Below, piece by piece: positions 8,917 to 18,125 of a stretch of DNA of 64,000 bases (position 1 is its first letter; each line of letters starts with the position of its first letter). This DNA is from Microvirga sp052115485 (GTDB lineage Bacteria; Pseudomonadota; Alphaproteobacteria; Rhizobiales; Beijerinckiaceae): NCBI RefSeq assembly GCF_052115485.1, contig NZ_JBFRGU010000005.1, positions 186,001-250,000 of the forward strand, given 5' to 3'. Made by a program: the position numbers and the translations under genes. Under the pieces are notes generated by a model. It was given only the letters and a program-made list of their open reading frames with translations, ran no database searches and was not told the origin of the DNA.

Positions 8917-9732
8917 TCAAAGCTCCAGCACGGCCGTCACCGGCACGTGGTCGGACGGGCGTTCCCAGCCGCGCGTTTCCTTGGTGATGTCGATGGAGCG
9001 AAGGGTGCCGGTCAGGTCCTTCGAGACCCAGACATGGTCAAGGCGGCGGCCCTTGTTGGCGGCGGCCCAATCGGGGGAGCGGTAGCTCCACCAGGAGAAG
9101 AGCTTCTCCGGCTCAGGCCGCAGATGGCGCATGGCATCGGTCCAGCCGGTCGCCTGGCGCAGCTCTTCCAGCGTCGCTGTCTCGATGGGGGTATGGCTCA
9201 CGACATCGAGAAGCTGCTTGTGGCTCCACACATCGTGTTCGAGCGGTGCGACGTTGAGATCGCCGACGAGGATCGCGGGCGCGCCGGTGGGCTTCGCCTT
9301 GTCGCCCCAGCCGCGCAACTCATCGAGGAATTGCAGCTTGTGGCGGAATTTCTCGTTCAGATTCACATCTGGAATATCGCCGCCCGCCGGGACGTAGAAA
9401 TTATGGATCGTGATTCCGGCGGCCTTCTTGGCCTCGGGCGCAAGCGTCACGGTAATGTGGCGCGCATCCGCCCGCTCGCACATCTCCATCACGCTCGTCT
9501 GCGAGAACGGATAACGCGACAGGATCGCGACCCCGTTATAGCCCTTCTGTCCCACATGGACGATGAAGGGATAGCCGTAGGATTGCAGATCTTTCAGCGG
9601 AAACCTGTCGTTCGGGCACTTCGTCTCCTGCAGACACAGGATGTCGGGCCGGCGTTCTTCGAGAAAGCGGCGCACCTGATCGATGCGCAGGCGAACCGAG
9701 TTGATATTCCAGGTCGAGACGGTGAGATTCAC
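8917..9732 (-). CDS. xthA: Exodeoxyribonuclease III
   Basis: Mg-dependent AP endonuclease and 3'-5' exonuclease of base-excision repair, 271 residues. Motifs seen: STWNINSVR, LQETKCPNDRFP, YNGVAILSR, FYVPAGGD, LVGDLNVAP, RRLDHVWVS and the terminal SDHVPV histidine. The start is placed at GTG 9732 because AAGGA lies 8 bases upstream and the family normally begins close to this point. A GTG at 9756 would add eight residues but has no comparable ribosome binding site. Confidence 0.93.
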   Translation of the reverse strand: MNLTVSTWNINSVRLRIDQVRRFLEERRPDILCLQETKCPNDRFPLKDLQSYGYPFIVHVGQKGYNGVAILSRYPFSQTSVMEMCERADARHITVTLAPEAKKAAGITIHNFYVPAGGDIPDVNLNEKFRHKLQFLDELRGWGDKAKPTGAPAILVGDLNVAPLEHDVWSHKQLLDVVSHTPIETATLEELRQATGWTDAMRHLRPEPEKLFSWWSYRSPDWAAANKGRRLDHVWVSKDLTGTLRSIDITKETRGWERPSDHVPVTAVLEL

Positions 9733-9850
9733 GAATGCATTCCTTGTCCGGAGCACCGGGTACGACGGAATCGGCCGGGAGGGAAGTGTGAAGAGCGCGC
9801 ACCTCCATCGGGCCGGCCCGTGTCATTCCTCGCCGAAGAGGCGCCCGGCA

Positions 9851-10333
9851 TCAATCGCCGCTCAGAACCGGGGTCGAGAGATTGAAGCGATAGAACACCT
9901 TGTCCATCCGCGACGCGCCGAGGCGCTCGTAGAACGCTTGAGCGCCACGATTGCCGCCATCCGTCGTGAGATCGATCCGGGTGATGCCGCGCTCGCGGGC
10001 ATACGCCGCAAGCCACTTCATCAGCTCTGCACCGACTGCCTGCCCGCGCGCGCGCTCATCCACGAAAAGCTCCTTCACGAACATGAGCCCCGAGAGTTTG
10101 AAGCCTGGCCGCAGCAGGGCGAAACAGGCAAGGCCGACCGCGCGATCCTCCAGAAAAGCGAGAGCGTAGCGCGTGCCTTCCCCGTCATGCATCGATTGCT
10201 CGACCATGGCTTGCGTCGGTTCGATGGGCTGGGCCACTTCAGGCCCAACATAATGGAGATCGACAGCGCGGATCAGGGCCGCGACGACGGCTGCGTCCGA
10301 CTTTTCGGCAAGACGAATCTGGAGCTCGGACAT
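9851..10333 (-). CDS. GNAT-family N-acetyltransferase
   Basis: 160 residues with the acetyl-CoA-binding beta strand and loop at KELFVDERARGQAVGAELM and the C-terminal DLTTDGGNRGAQAFYERLGA, a clear GNAT pattern. GLMFVKELFVDE with the VGAELM loop resembles the diamine/small-molecule branch, but the substrate cannot be assigned. ATG at 10333. It is divergent from the membrane-anchored hypothetical at 10451 and lies 118 bp from the exonuclease gene on the same strand. Confidence 0.87.
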   Translation of the reverse strand: MSELQIRLAEKSDAAVVAALIRAVDLHYVGPEVAQPIEPTQAMVEQSMHDGEGTRYALAFLEDRAVGLACFALLRPGFKLSGLMFVKELFVDERARGQAVGAELMKWLAAYARERGITRIDLTTDGGNRGAQAFYERLGASRMDKVFYRFNLSTPVLSGD

Positions 10334-10450
10334 GCGGGGATTGGCTCGGCGGTAACGTTTGATTCACGTTGCTTACCAGAACCCTTCGATCCCGCGCCAG
10401 TGCTACGGTAGAACAGTCCCCGATAAGACACGCGGGAGAAATCGACCGGC

Positions 10451-11248
10451 ATGCCGAAGGCCTTGACCGATTGGGATGACGACGCGCTCGACCTCTTGGA
10501 GGACGAGCGGCCTGTCGCGCGCCCGCGCCGGGAATGGCCCTGGCTGCGCATGCTGATCCTCTCGAGCGTGATCGTGGCCGGACTCGTTCATCTCGCTCAG
10601 CAAGACGACAAGGTGACCCCGGACGAGCCGCAAGGCCCGCGAGAGATCCCGGTGGCGACGCTGACAGCCCCCGCCCCGGCCTGGACCGCCATCGACCGGC
10701 CGAATGCGCTTTTCACCATTGAGAAGAGCACGCCGAGCATCTTCGAAGCGCGACGTCATTCATCCGGCGGGCGGGCCGATACGCTGACTTTCGGCAACCC
10801 CGGCGAGCCGGGCTTCGCGCGGCTCACCTTCACCGTGAATTTGCAGGAAGCCCGTCGAACACTCTACGTCGATCTCGTCCGTCGCGCCGCCGAAGCCAGT
10901 CTGTCGGTGGTGCGCAATGCGCAAAGCGAAATCATCGCCACGAAATTCGGGCCGATCGAGACGGCTTCCATCACGCTCGCGGACCGACGCGAGCAAAGCT
11001 GTCGCGCTTTCCGCCTCAATGACGACGAGAACGGCTTTAGCTTTCTCGGTTGGCGATGCGGGTCGGATATGCAGCCGCCCGATGATGCACAGCTCGCCTG
11101 CTTCATCGATGCCATCACGTTGACTGATGCCAGCGACGCCACTCTGAAAAGTGTCTTTGCCCAGGCGGAGCGCCGCCGCCTTGGCTTCTGCCCGCCAGGA
11201 TCACGCACAGCCGCCATCGGCGGAGCGAAAACAATAGCGCGGCCTTGA
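10451..11248 (+). CDS. Conserved hypothetical, single-pass membrane protein
   Basis: 265 residues of unknown function. An acidic, arginine-rich N-terminus (DWDDDALDLLEDERPVARPR) is followed by one hydrophobic span, LRMLILSSVIVAGLVHLA (about 32-50), and a long soluble domain that should face the periplasm. Cysteines occur at QSCRAF, WRCGSD, LACFID and LGFCPPG and could form two disulfides. No enzyme motif is recognised. ATG at 10451. A family D repeat follows immediately. Confidence 0.75.
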   Translation: MPKALTDWDDDALDLLEDERPVARPRREWPWLRMLILSSVIVAGLVHLAQQDDKVTPDEPQGPREIPVATLTAPAPAWTAIDRPNALFTIEKSTPSIFEARRHSSGGRADTLTFGNPGEPGFARLTFTVNLQEARRTLYVDLVRRAAEASLSVVRNAQSEIIATKFGPIETASITLADRREQSCRAFRLNDDENGFSFLGWRCGSDMQPPDDAQLACFIDAITLTDASDATLKSVFAQAERRRLGFCPPGSRTAAIGGAKTIARP

Positions 11249-11255
11249 TCGTTTT

Positions 11256-11360
11256 AGAGCATGATCAGAACAAGTGGAAACCGGTTGTTCGCCCGGATCA
11301 TGCGGCATCAAAAGAATCGAGAGTTCGATCTTGTTTCAATCTGAAACGATCAAACTCTAG
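11256..11360. repeat. Two-module palindromic repeat, family D
   Basis: Module 1 reads AGAGCATGATCAGAACAAG through CGGATCATGCGG, with GCATGATC and GATCATGC as imperfect arms. Module 2 is a hairpin, AGAGTTCGATCTTGTTTCA paired with TGAAACGATCAAACTCTAG. Other full or partial copies: 11817-11917, 26072-26125, 31187-31249, 47949-48052, 50826-50930, 51974-52077, 55189-55293, 58048-58148 and 60594-60696. Confidence 0.88.
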
Positions 11361-11449
11361 CGGAACCTTGTCAGGGGGACGAAGCTTGATCTGACACGAC
11401 AACGATTGCGGAGGGCCTGATGGCTCAAGCCCCCCGATTGGAGGTCATC

Positions 11450-11797
11450 ATGCGTCGTCTGTTTCTTGTCGGCGTCGCGTCACTTCTCGCCCTCGCCGCC
11501 CTGATTACCGCCGCCGAAGCCCAGAACCGTAATCGACAGGGGCGTCCCCTCTATCTGAGAGTCCAGCCCCGCAGTTTCCTGGATCCCGGCACGGCCGTTC
11601 CCGTCGGAACATTGAACCGCTACGCCACGCAGGGTGAGATATCCTATCTCAACCTGCCACCATGGATCGCCCAGAAGGAGCGCTTCGGTGTCGGCCTGCT
11701 GCCCGATCCCATCGGCGGTCTCTTCGTCGGCGCACGCAATCCCTTCCCGCCGCTTCCGCCGCTCATTCCCATCGAGAGCACGGGATCGATACGGTAG
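11450..11797 (+). CDS. Small secreted protein of unknown function
   Basis: 115 residues from ATG 11450. MRRLFLVGVASLLALAALIT with the site AEA-QNR is a good Sec signal peptide. The mature part is proline-rich and ends in PPLPPLIPIESTGSIR. GGAG lies a few bases before this ATG; an ATG at 11420 also has GGAGGG and would add ten residues before the signal. No family is recognised. Family D repeats flank it on both sides. Confidence 0.7.
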   Translation: MRRLFLVGVASLLALAALITAAEAQNRNRQGRPLYLRVQPRSFLDPGTAVPVGTLNRYATQGEISYLNLPPWIAQKERFGVGLLPDPIGGLFVGARNPFPPLPPLIPIESTGSIR

Positions 11798-11816
11798 ATC
11801 GTCGAGAAGCGCGCTT

Positions 11817-11917
11817 AGAGTTTGATCGTATCTCTTTGAAGCACGATCAAACTCTCTTTTCCTTATCGCCGCATGATCCGGGCGAACAACCGGTTTCCAC
11901 TTGTTCTGATCGTGCGC
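11817..11917. repeat. Family D repeat, inverted orientation
   Basis: AGAGTTTGATCGTATCTC pairs with GCACGATCAAACTCT, followed by module 1 reading GCATGATCCGGGCGAACAAC to TTGTTCTGATCG. It abuts the leuB stop codon at 11918-11920. Confidence 0.85.
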
Positions 11918-13024
11918 TTAAGACAGCGCGTTCAGTTCCTTGACGATGGCATCGCCCATGTCGGTCGTGCTGGCGGCGTTCATGCCGGCCGTCGCGATAT
12001 CCTTGGTGCGCGTGCCGGAGGCAAGGACGTTCGTGACGGCCTTGTCCAAGAGATCCGCTTCTTCGATCAGACCGAAGGAGTAACGAAGCGCCATGCCGAA
12101 CGAACCGATCATGGCGAGCGGATTGGCAAGTCCCTTGCCCGTGATGTCGGGGGCCGAACCGTGGACGGGCTCGTACATGGCCTTGCGCTTAGCCGTCACC
12201 GGATCTTCCGCACCAAGAGCGGCGGAGGGCAACATGCCGAGCGAGCCCGTGAGCATGGCGGCGATGTCGGAGAGAATGTCGCCGAACAGGTTGTCGGTGA
12301 CGAGCACGTCGAACTGCTTCGGGTTCTTCACGAGTTGCATGGCCGCATTGTCGGCGAGCACGTGCTCGAGCTGCACATCCGCGAACTCAGCCTTGTGAAT
12401 GCGCGAGACGACCTGACGCCACAAAACGCCGGTCTTCATGACGTTGCTCTTCTCGGCCGAGGAGACCTTGTTGCGGCGCTTCTTCGCGAGATCGAAGGCG
12501 ACGCGCGTGATGCGCTCGATCTCGCCCGTGGTGTAGAGCTGCGTATCGACCGCGCGCTGCGAGCCGTCTTCCAACGTCACGAGTTCTTTCGGCTCGCCGA
12601 AATAGACGCCGCCGGTCAGTTCGCGCACGATGAGAATGTCGAGACCTTCGACCACTTCGCGCTTGAGGGTCGAAGCGTCGGCGAGCGCCGGATAGCAGAT
12701 CGCCGGGCGAAGATTCGCGAAGAGACCAAGGTCCTTGCGCAGACGCAGCAGTCCCGCTTCAGGACGGGCCGCATAAGGCACGCCATCCCATTTCGGACCG
12801 CCGACAGCGCCGAACAGAACCGCATCCGCTGCTTGCGCCAGTTTCATGGCGTCTTCCGAGATCGCCACCTTGTGCGCGTCGTAAGCCGCGCCACCGACGA
12901 GATCCGTCTCGGTCTCGAAGCCGATGCCGCGCTTGGCGAACCAACCGATGAGCTTCTCGACCTCTTTCATCACCTCCGGACCGATGCCGTCGCCGGGAAG
13001 AAGGAGAAGCTTATGCGTTGCCAT
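11918..13024 (-). CDS. leuB: 3-isopropylmalate dehydrogenase
   Basis: Oxidises and decarboxylates 3-isopropylmalate to 2-oxoisocaproate, the third step of leucine synthesis. 368 residues, normal length. Motifs: LLPGDGIGPEV at the N-terminus, LRKDLGLFANLRPA, RELTGGVYFGEPK and the NAD-binding end ADITGKGLANPLAMIGSFGM-type segment (here written APDITGKGLANPLA). ATG at 13024. leuD and leuC lie further upstream on the same strand, separated by unrelated genes, so the three are probably not one transcript. Confidence 0.97.
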   Translation of the reverse strand: MATHKLLLLPGDGIGPEVMKEVEKLIGWFAKRGIGFETETDLVGGAAYDAHKVAISEDAMKLAQAADAVLFGAVGGPKWDGVPYAARPEAGLLRLRKDLGLFANLRPAICYPALADASTLKREVVEGLDILIVRELTGGVYFGEPKELVTLEDGSQRAVDTQLYTTGEIERITRVAFDLAKKRRNKVSSAEKSNVMKTGVLWRQVVSRIHKAEFADVQLEHVLADNAAMQLVKNPKQFDVLVTDNLFGDILSDIAAMLTGSLGMLPSAALGAEDPVTAKRKAMYEPVHGSAPDITGKGLANPLAMIGSFGMALRYSFGLIEEADLLDKAVTNVLASGTRTKDIATAGMNAASTTDMGDAIVKELNALS

Positions 13025-13379
13025 GATGCGGGTTCCTCGCTCGAAATTGGTTTGTCAGGCCTGGGGTGCGTCCGGATCTCCATGCCGTTGTCGCGCACGG
13101 CTGAGTCAACACATGGATGGCCGTCCCGGCCATGACGAGGGAGGGTTTAGGCGCGAGGCCTAAGCTTGGCAAGCGCTTGTCGCTGCTGGCATGTCGTCAG
13201 TGAGGTGAATGATGTTACCCGCGATCCGTCACGCATCACGCCGGTCGGCGGATGAAGGCCAAGGCGCCGAGACGCCGCCCGAGGAGCGCGTAGAGCACGA
13301 CGGCGATGACTTCGAGCACTAGGAACGTCGCATCCATCACGGGAGAAAGGTGTTCCAGGACATGCCGCGTTCGTCCGTC
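13025..13379. other. Intergenic stretch before leuB
   Basis: Contains a partial family C repeat at about 13111-13138 (GATGGCCGTCCCGGCCATGACG). The rest shows no clear regulatory site. The only coding candidate is the 33-residue hydrophobic frame at 13236-13337. Confidence 0.5.
13236..13337 (-). CDS. Possible 33-residue hydrophobic small protein
   Basis: ATG at 13337 opens a frame reading MDATFLVLEVIAVVLYALLG and then RRLGALAFIRRPA, one membrane span with a basic C-terminus, a plausible small membrane protein. It lies in the same frame directly after the TAA of the lytic transglycosylase gene. No convincing Shine-Dalgarno is seen. The evidence is only composition. Confidence 0.25.
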   Translation of the reverse strand: MDATFLVLEVIAVVLYALLGRRLGALAFIRRPA

Positions 13380-14570
13380 TTAACCCCTCAGCGCTTCAAG
13401 CACCTTCCCACCCGGACGACCGCGTTGTTCGAGGCCGATGCGGCGTTCCACGTCCTTGATGGCATCGCGGGTCTTCTGGCCGATCTTGCCGTCCGGCTCG
13501 CCCACATCGTAGCCGCGCGCCGTGAGCAGGCGCTGCAATTCGCGGCGCTGCGCGCGTGACAACGGCGGATCGTCCGTCGGCCACGCGGTGCGGATGCCCG
13601 GCAGGCCTTTCATGCGGTCACCGAGAAGGGCGATGGCGAGGCCGTAGGATTCGGCGGCGTTGTAGGAGTAGACCGCGTCGAAATTCTTGGTGACGATGAA
13701 AGCGGGGCCTTCTATGCCCGCCGGGGCGATGATGCCGGCGAGATAATCGCCCGAGAGCGGTCGCCCGTCGATGCGCGTCACGCCCATGGCGGCCCAGGAG
13801 GAGAGCGGCCGCTTGTTCTTTCGCCCGGTAAGGTTCGCATTGAAGCTCGCGGGCAGGCGCACCTCGTAGCCCCAGGGCAGCCCGTCGACCCAGCCCGCTT
13901 TTTTGAGGAAATTGGCGGTCGAGGCGACCGCGTCAGGCACGGAGGTCATGATGTCCCGATGCCCGTCTCCATCGCCATCGACGGCGAGGCGCTGGAAAGT
14001 CGAGGGCATGAACTGGGTATGGCCGAAGGCTCCCGCCCAGGAACCGCGAAGGTTCGCCGGATCGATATCGCCGTCCTGCACGATCTTGAGCGTCGCCATC
14101 AGCTCGCCGGTAAAATAGTCGCGGCGGCGCGGCGCGTAGCAGGCGAGCGTGGAAAGCGACTGCACCAACGGGCGTCCGCCGATATCCTTGCCGAAATTGG
14201 ATTCGACGCCCCACACACCCGCGATTACGTAACGGTCGACACCGAAGCGCGCTTCCGCCGCCGCGAGGGCGCGAGCCCATTGGCCCATGGCAGCCTTGCC
14301 GTCCTGCACGCGCTCATCGTCCACGAGGGCCGCGAGATAGTCCCAGATCGGGGTCTTGAACTCTGGCTGATTGTCCATGAGTTCGAGGATCTTGAGATCG
14401 GGCTCGATGCTGCGCGTGGCAAGATCGAAAGCCTGACCGGAGATGCCCTTCGCGGCCGCCTGACCGCGCAGGTTCGACAGACAGGAGCGGAAATCGGCCT
14501 GCGCCGAGGCCGGGTTTGCGACGACAAACGTCGCAGCAGCGAGCGCGAGGGGAGCAAGAATACGAATCAT
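13380..14570 (-). CDS. Secreted lytic murein transglycosylase (MltB type) with peptidoglycan-binding domain
   Basis: 396 residues. A signal peptide (MIRILAPLALAAATFVVANP, cut after ASA) leads to an SLT_2/MltB catalytic domain. The catalytic glutamate is E123 in GVWGVESNFGKDIGG; FGHTQFMPSTF and DGDGHRDIM are further family hallmarks. A C-terminal PG_binding_1 domain follows (LSRAQRRELQRLL to GQKTRDAI). It cleaves glycan strands, forming 1,6-anhydro ends in the periplasm. ATG at 14570 is chosen for the signal peptide; the open frame extends upstream through a repeat and antisense to leuD. Confidence 0.92.
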   Translation of the reverse strand: MIRILAPLALAAATFVVANPASAQADFRSCLSNLRGQAAAKGISGQAFDLATRSIEPDLKILELMDNQPEFKTPIWDYLAALVDDERVQDGKAAMGQWARALAAAEARFGVDRYVIAGVWGVESNFGKDIGGRPLVQSLSTLACYAPRRRDYFTGELMATLKIVQDGDIDPANLRGSWAGAFGHTQFMPSTFQRLAVDGDGDGHRDIMTSVPDAVASTANFLKKAGWVDGLPWGYEVRLPASFNANLTGRKNKRPLSSWAAMGVTRIDGRPLSGDYLAGIIAPAGIEGPAFIVTKNFDAVYSYNAAESYGLAIALLGDRMKGLPGIRTAWPTDDPPLSRAQRRELQRLLTARGYDVGEPDGKIGQKTRDAIKDVERRIGLEQRGRPGGKVLEALRG

Positions 14571-14643
14571 GCCCCCGAATGTGCGGGGAATTTGGTTAAT
14601 ATAAGGAAAAACCGTTACGCGGCTGAAACGTGCGCGCCCTTGC

Positions 14644-14738
14644 CCGTCATTCCGGGGCCGCGAAAGCGGAACCCGGATCCGAAAACATCGGCGTTTATGG
14701 GTTCCGGGCTCGCGCCGAAGGCGCGCCCCGGAATGACG
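14644..14738. repeat. Family B palindrome between the transglycosylase gene and leuD
   Basis: CCCGTCATTCCGGGGCCGC is matched by GCGCCCCGGAATGACG, with the inner pair GGAACCCGGAT and GGGTTCCGGGCT. Confidence 0.85.
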
Positions 14739-14752
14739 CCAAAGAAGTCCGT

Positions 14753-15355
14753 TCAAGCCCAGGCGCGTTCCCCGAGCTTCTTCTCGAAACTGTCGATGGA
14801 CGGGGCCTTTTGCATGGTCAGACCGATATCGTCGAGGCCGTTCAAGAGGCAGTGCTTCCGGAAGGGGTCGAGATCGAAATGGATCTTGCCGCCGTCCGGC
14901 CCGCGGATTTCCTGCGCCTCGAGATTGACGGTGAGCGTCGCGTTCGCGCCGCGATCCGCATCGTCGAACAGCTTTTCGAGATCTTCCGGGCTTACCGTGA
15001 TCGGCAGAATGCCGTTCTTGAAGCAGTTGTTGTAGAAGATGTCGGCAAAGCTCGTGGAGATCACGCAGCGGATACCGAAATCGAGCAACGCCCACGGCGC
15101 GTGCTCACGCGACGAACCGCAGCCGAAATTGTCGCCCGCCACGAGAATCTTGGCGTTCTTGTAAGCCGGCTGGTTGAGCACGAAATCCGGGTTCGGCGAA
15201 CCGTCGTCCAGGTAGCGCATTTCGGAAAAGAGGCCCGTGCCCAAGCCTGTGCGCTTGATCGTCTTCAGGTACTGCTTCGGAATGATCATATCGGTATCGA
15301 TATTGATGATCCGCAGCGGCGCCGCGACGCTCTCCAACACAGTGAACTTGTCCAT
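14753..15355 (-). CDS. leuD: 3-isopropylmalate dehydratase small subunit
   Basis: 200 residues, the swivel domain that pairs with LeuC to isomerise 2- to 3-isopropylmalate. Motifs: NIDTDMIIPKQYLKTI, DNFGCGSSREHAPWAL and NNCFKNGILPI. ATG at 15355. Its partner leuC lies 1.4 kb upstream on the same strand, separated by a secreted hypothetical and a zincin gene. Confidence 0.97.
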   Translation of the reverse strand: MDKFTVLESVAAPLRIINIDTDMIIPKQYLKTIKRTGLGTGLFSEMRYLDDGSPNPDFVLNQPAYKNAKILVAGDNFGCGSSREHAPWALLDFGIRCVISTSFADIFYNNCFKNGILPITVSPEDLEKLFDDADRGANATLTVNLEAQEIRGPDGGKIHFDLDPFRKHCLLNGLDDIGLTMQKAPSIDSFEKKLGERAWA

Positions 15356-15588
15356 GACCCTCGATCCCTCTCGCGGGAAGTTGCCGTCTTCGGGAACCTC
15401 TTAGCAAAGCCCGGGCGCAGCGCCTAGACATATGATCGTCGCGGGAGCGCCGGAGCCATGCACCGGACGTGGGACAGAACGAACCGCATACACGAACGTG
15501 TCTTACTTTCACCAGAAAAGTTGCGGCTCTCGCCATAACCAGCCGAGAGCCGCACCCACGCGCAGCACGCCGCTATTCAAGATCGCGA

Positions 15589-15909
15589 TTAACGGCCACC
15601 ATAAATTTCGCGATAGTAGTGGAGATTGGGATAGCCCGCGGCCGTGCAGGTCGGCGGTCCGGCGTAGCATGCCGGCCACAGGTCGGGCCCCGGGCCGAGG
15701 GCGCCGGTTACGCCGACTTCATACGGATAATACGGATAGGGAACGGGCCGCGATAGACCCTGCCATGCAGGCGCTGGCGCGTATGGGTTGGCGGGAGCGT
15801 AATACCGATGTCGCGCAGTTTGCGCCTGCGCCGGCAAGGCCGCGCCGGCGAGGAGTGATGCCGCTCCGATGGTCGCGGCAACCAACGTGGTCAAGATGGT
15901 GGTACGCAT
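15589..15909 (-). CDS. Small secreted tyrosine/proline-rich protein
   Basis: 106 residues from ATG 15909, which has AGAGGA about 8 bases upstream. The signal peptide is MRTTILTTLVAATIGAASLL with the site AQA. The mature chain is rich in Tyr, Pro and Gly (RYYAPANPYAPAPAW, PYPYYPYEVG) and has two cysteines at PACYAG and PTCTAA. Such short secreted proteins are common in Hyphomicrobiales, and no function is known to me. Confidence 0.75.
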   Translation of the reverse strand: MRTTILTTLVAATIGAASLLAGAALPAQAQTARHRYYAPANPYAPAPAWQGLSRPVPYPYYPYEVGVTGALGPGPDLWPACYAGPPTCTAAGYPNLHYYREIYGGR

Positions 15910-16035
15910 GGGAGAGAGTCCTCTTAAGTTCACGAGGATTCAACGCCACCCAGCGAACTGCCGTTCCGCGTTTTCAGGCGAGATGGCAAGGCTTCACCAC
16001 CATGTGAACGAAGCTCGTCCGATTGAGGTGACGAC

Positions 16036-16443
16036 CTACCCGGCAGCCGCCTCAATCGCTTCCATGTCATCGTCCGAGAGACCGAAATGGTGGCCGATCT
16101 CATGCACGAGCACGTGAGTGACGAGATCGCCGAGATTCTCTTCATGCTCCGCCCAGTAATCGAGGAGCGGACGGCGATAGAGCCAGATCATGTTAGGGAA
16201 TTGCCCGGTTTGCATCACTGCCGGACCCTGCGCCAAGCCGATGCCGCGAAACAGCCCCAAAAGATCGAACGGACTCTCGAAGCCCATTTCCTGCAGCGTC
16301 TCGTCTTCGGGAAAATCCTCGACACGGATGACGACGCCTTCGCAGAGGCGGCGAAACTCTTCCGGCAGTCGCCGGAAAGCGGTTTCGGCGAGCGCTTCCA
16401 TCTCGTCGAGGGACGGAGCCTGACGCTTCGACCAATCGTTCAT
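16036..16443 (-). CDS. Minimal zincin-type metallopeptidase family protein
   Basis: 135 residues of the Zincin_1 (MMP-like) family. The HExxH zinc motif is at HVLVHEIGHHFGLSDDDME near the C-terminus, preceded by the typical IWLYRRPLLDYW strand. N-terminal helices include LAETAFRRLPEEFR. No signal peptide, so presumably cytoplasmic. The family is widespread, but its substrate is unknown. ATG at 16443; the next gene upstream on this strand ends 4 bp away, suggesting one transcript with leuC. Confidence 0.87.
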   Translation of the reverse strand: MNDWSKRQAPSLDEMEALAETAFRRLPEEFRRLCEGVVIRVEDFPEDETLQEMGFESPFDLLGLFRGIGLAQGPAVMQTGQFPNMIWLYRRPLLDYWAEHEENLGDLVTHVLVHEIGHHFGLSDDDMEAIEAAAG

Positions 16444-16447
16444 GCGA

Positions 16448-16717
16448 TCACAGGAAGCCCAATTGATGCGCGAGCCAGAGGCTCAACAGCACGACACCGA
16501 CGAGAGAGAGCGAGCGCCCAATGCGGCGGCCCCACAATTCGATGGGATCCGTTCCGCCATGCTCCGCATCGCCGATGGCGTCTTTCGCGGAGAAGTGATC
16601 CCGCATCCGCTCACCCATGCGGGAGAGCGACGATGAGCCGAGGGTCTCGGAATCCCGTGCGACGCGCTCAAGCGCTTCACGAGATTCCCGTTCGCGATCC
16701 TTCGGCTCTTCCTTCAC
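16448..16717 (-). CDS. Small C-terminally anchored hypothetical protein
   Basis: 89 residues if translation starts at GTG 16717, whose codon abuts the leuC stop (TGATGTGAAGG). The N-terminal half is strongly charged (EEPKDRERESREALERV) and one membrane span closes the protein (SLSLVGVVLLSLWLAHQLG). A TTG at 16756 would overlap leuC and add 13 residues. It sits between leuC and the zincin gene with almost no spacing and is probably co-transcribed. Function unknown. Confidence 0.65.
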   Translation of the reverse strand: MKEEPKDRERESREALERVARDSETLGSSSLSRMGERMRDHFSAKDAIGDAEHGGTDPIELWGRRIGRSLSLVGVVLLSLWLAHQLGFL

Positions 16718-16718
16718 A

Positions 16719-18125
16719 TCAGGCCCACTGGCGAATATCCACGAACCGGCCTGCAATCGCCGCCGCCGCCGCCATGGCGGGGGAGACGAGATGCGTGCGA
16801 CCCTTGAAGCCCTGACGGCCCTCGAAGTTGCGGTTCGAGGTGGAGGCGCAGCGCTCCTGCGGCGACAGGCGGTCGGCGTTCATGGCAAGACACATGGAGC
16901 AGCCGGGCTCGCGCCAATCGAAGCCGGCGGCCTTGAAGATCTTGTCGAGACCTTCGGCCTCGGCCTGCATCTTCACGATGCCGGAGCCGGGCACGATCAT
17001 GGCGTTGACCGCCTGATGAACCTGACGGCCTTCGACGACCTTCGCAACGGCGCGCAGATCTTCGATGCGACCGTTGGTGCACGAACCGATGAACACGCGA
17101 TCGAGCGTGATGTCGGTGATCTTCGTGCCGGGCTTGAGGCCCATATATTCGAGCGCGCGCCATTTCGAGACACGCTTGTTCTCGTCCCGGATATCGTCAG
17201 GATTCGGCACGAGACCCGCGACCGAGATCACATCCTCAGGCGAAGTGCCCCAGGTGACGATGGGCGGGAGCTTTGCCGCGTCGAGCTTGATCTCGGTGTC
17301 GAAGAACGCGCCCTCATCCGTGCGCAGGCCGTCCCAATAGCGCACAGCCGCATCCCAGGCGTCGCCCTTCGGCGATTTGGGGCGATCCTTCAGATAGGCG
17401 TAGGTCTTCTCGTCGGGCGCGATCATGCCTGCGCGCGCGCCGCCTTCGATCGCCATGTTGCAGACCGTCATGCGGCCTTCCATGGACAGCGAACGGATCG
17501 CCTCGCCGGCATATTCCATCACGTGGCCGGTGCCGCCGGCGGTGCCGGTCTCGCCGATGATGGAGAGAATGATGTCCTTTGCAGTCACGCCTTCGGGCAG
17601 CTTGCCGTCGACGGTCACGCGGAAGTTCTTGGCCTTCTTCTGGATCAGCGTCTGGGTCGCGAGCACGTGCTCCACTTCCGAGGTGCCGATGCCGTGCGCC
17701 AGCGAGCCGAAAGCGCCGTGGGTCGAGGTGTGGCTGTCGCCGCACACGATGGTCATGCCCGGTAGCGTAAAGCCCTGCTCGGGGCCGACCACGTGGACGA
17801 TGCCCTGACGCTTGTCGAGCTCGTTATAATACTCGACGCCGAAATCCTTGGCGTTCTGGGCGAGCGTCGCGACCTGGGTCGCGGATTCGGGATCCTCGAT
17901 GCCCTTGGAGCGGTCCGTCGTCGGCACGTTGTGATCGACCACCGCTAGCGTCTTGCCCGGCTGGCGCACTTTGCGGCCCGATACGCGTAAGCCCTCGAAG
18001 GCCTGCGGGCTCGTCACCTCATGGACAAGGTGGCGGTCGATATAAAGAAGGCACGTCCCGTCATCCTGCTGATCGACGACGTGATCGTCCCAGATCTTGT
18101 CATAGAGGGTACGGGCTTTGGCCAT
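16719..18125 (-). CDS. leuC: 3-isopropylmalate dehydratase large subunit
   Basis: 468 residues, the [4Fe-4S] subunit of isopropylmalate isomerase. Cluster cysteines are seen in FIGSCTNGRIEDL and in EPGCSMCLAMN; the substrate region shows VCGDSHTSTHGAFG and HGIGTSEVEHVLATQT. ATG at 18125 (MAKARTLYDKIWDDH) is the standard family start; the open frame upstream has no similarity. The next gene starts within a base or two of its stop. Confidence 0.97.
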   Translation of the reverse strand: MAKARTLYDKIWDDHVVDQQDDGTCLLYIDRHLVHEVTSPQAFEGLRVSGRKVRQPGKTLAVVDHNVPTTDRSKGIEDPESATQVATLAQNAKDFGVEYYNELDKRQGIVHVVGPEQGFTLPGMTIVCGDSHTSTHGAFGSLAHGIGTSEVEHVLATQTLIQKKAKNFRVTVDGKLPEGVTAKDIILSIIGETGTAGGTGHVMEYAGEAIRSLSMEGRMTVCNMAIEGGARAGMIAPDEKTYAYLKDRPKSPKGDAWDAAVRYWDGLRTDEGAFFDTEIKLDAAKLPPIVTWGTSPEDVISVAGLVPNPDDIRDENKRVSKWRALEYMGLKPGTKITDITLDRVFIGSCTNGRIEDLRAVAKVVEGRQVHQAVNAMIVPGSGIVKMQAEAEGLDKIFKAAGFDWREPGCSMCLAMNADRLSPQERCASTSNRNFEGRQGFKGRTHLVSPAMAAAAAIAGRFVDIRQWA